Shown here: positions 63,674 through 64,000 of the stretch, in pieces
Position numbering within the stretch: position 1 is the first letter of the stretch
Layout: the number at the start of each line of letters is the position of its first letter
Assembly: GCA_900708905.1 (NCBI GenBank)
Contig: CAADRB010000012.1
Location: 2,343,271-2,407,270 of the forward strand
Direction: 5' to 3'
DNA: 64,000 nt
Source of the DNA: Hymenolepis diminuta
Lineage: Eukaryota; Platyhelminthes; Cestoda; Cyclophyllidea; Hymenolepididae
Translations under genes and position numbers: made by a program
Notes under the pieces: model-generated
Database searches by the model: none
What the model saw: the letters and a program-made list of their open reading frames with translations, nothing else
What the model was told of the DNA's origin: nothing

Positions 63674-64000
63674 TTTTCCGATTGACATATATTTTATCTT
63701 AAGGAGAGTATAATGTTAATTCATAACCCACTGGTGTTATTATTACATTTCATGTTTATGTGAGTACTATTTTGTTAATCTACCTAAACTCTTGTTCTAG
63801 AAGATTTGTGAATCTTTTCGATTTCTTTTGTGGCCATTTTTCTTACCTAAAATGAATAATGTAAGCACGGTTACCATATCAGCCAAGTTGTCTATCAGGA
63901 CTTTTTTGTTTTCCTAGAGGCTTAAGGAGTCGAAATGTAAAATACTAAACCCTGAAAGTTTAGTATAAAAAAATCAAGACATAAACAAGTCAGTGAATAA
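63674..64000 (+). other. Sequence after the last ARPC2 exon
   Basis: Either the start of the 3' UTR or a further intron, depending on whether the GTAAGT at 63663 acts as a donor. AT-rich; no clear AATAAA signal seen. Confidence 0.4.

Overview
This is a eukaryotic nuclear window: AT-rich, gene-poor, with split genes, GT-AG introns from about 95 bp to several kb, and much old repeat debris. The three recognisable genes are animal signalling or cytoskeleton genes. Base composition, large introns and the lophotrochozoan look of the proteins suggest an invertebrate, possibly a parasitic flatworm (cestode or trematode). That assignment is an inference; no species marker is visible.

Layout. Positions 1-9.7 kb are mostly non-coding; one possible small exon lies near 2.3 kb on the minus strand and a tRNA-like sequence near 9.4 kb. 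At 9.7-18.4 kb, minus strand, lie seven exons of a DHHC palmitoyltransferase of the ZDHHC3/ZDHHC7 (GODZ) type; the first exon was not found. At 18.4-27.9 kb there is repeat-rich intergenic DNA with an LTR-retrotransposon-like fragment, a signal-peptide-like ORF next to a (TC)n microsatellite, and a decayed mariner transposon. At 27.9-42.2 kb, plus strand, is a complete G protein alpha subunit of the Gq/11 class, with two alternative first coding exons that share five downstream exons. At 42.2-53.3 kb there is a CpG-rich block, SINE-like repeats, and an inverted pair of tiny two-exon cysteine/glycine-rich genes: one intact on the minus strand near 46.1 kb, one broken on the plus strand near 51.3 kb. 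At 53.3-63.7 kb, plus strand, is ARPC2 (the p34 subunit of the Arp2/3 complex), with a GC-AG intron and a long low-complexity C-terminal tail.

How the genes relate. ZDHHC3/7 enzymes are known to S-palmitoylate Gq-class alpha subunits, so a likely enzyme and substrate sit next to each other here, though linkage in an animal genome may be chance. The most interesting observation is the second Gq first exon. It encodes an N terminus beginning MGNLLSCC, which fits the N-myristoylation pattern MGxxxS followed by clustered cysteines, whereas the other first exon gives the normal Gq form (M-x-CC, palmitoylated only). The second is the Cys/Gly-rich pair: the two copies share exon-intron layout, intron length (96 and 95 bp), TATA-to-ATG spacing and a motif just before the ATG. 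All exon boundaries were read by eye from reading frame, splice signals and family knowledge; no search or transcript data were available.
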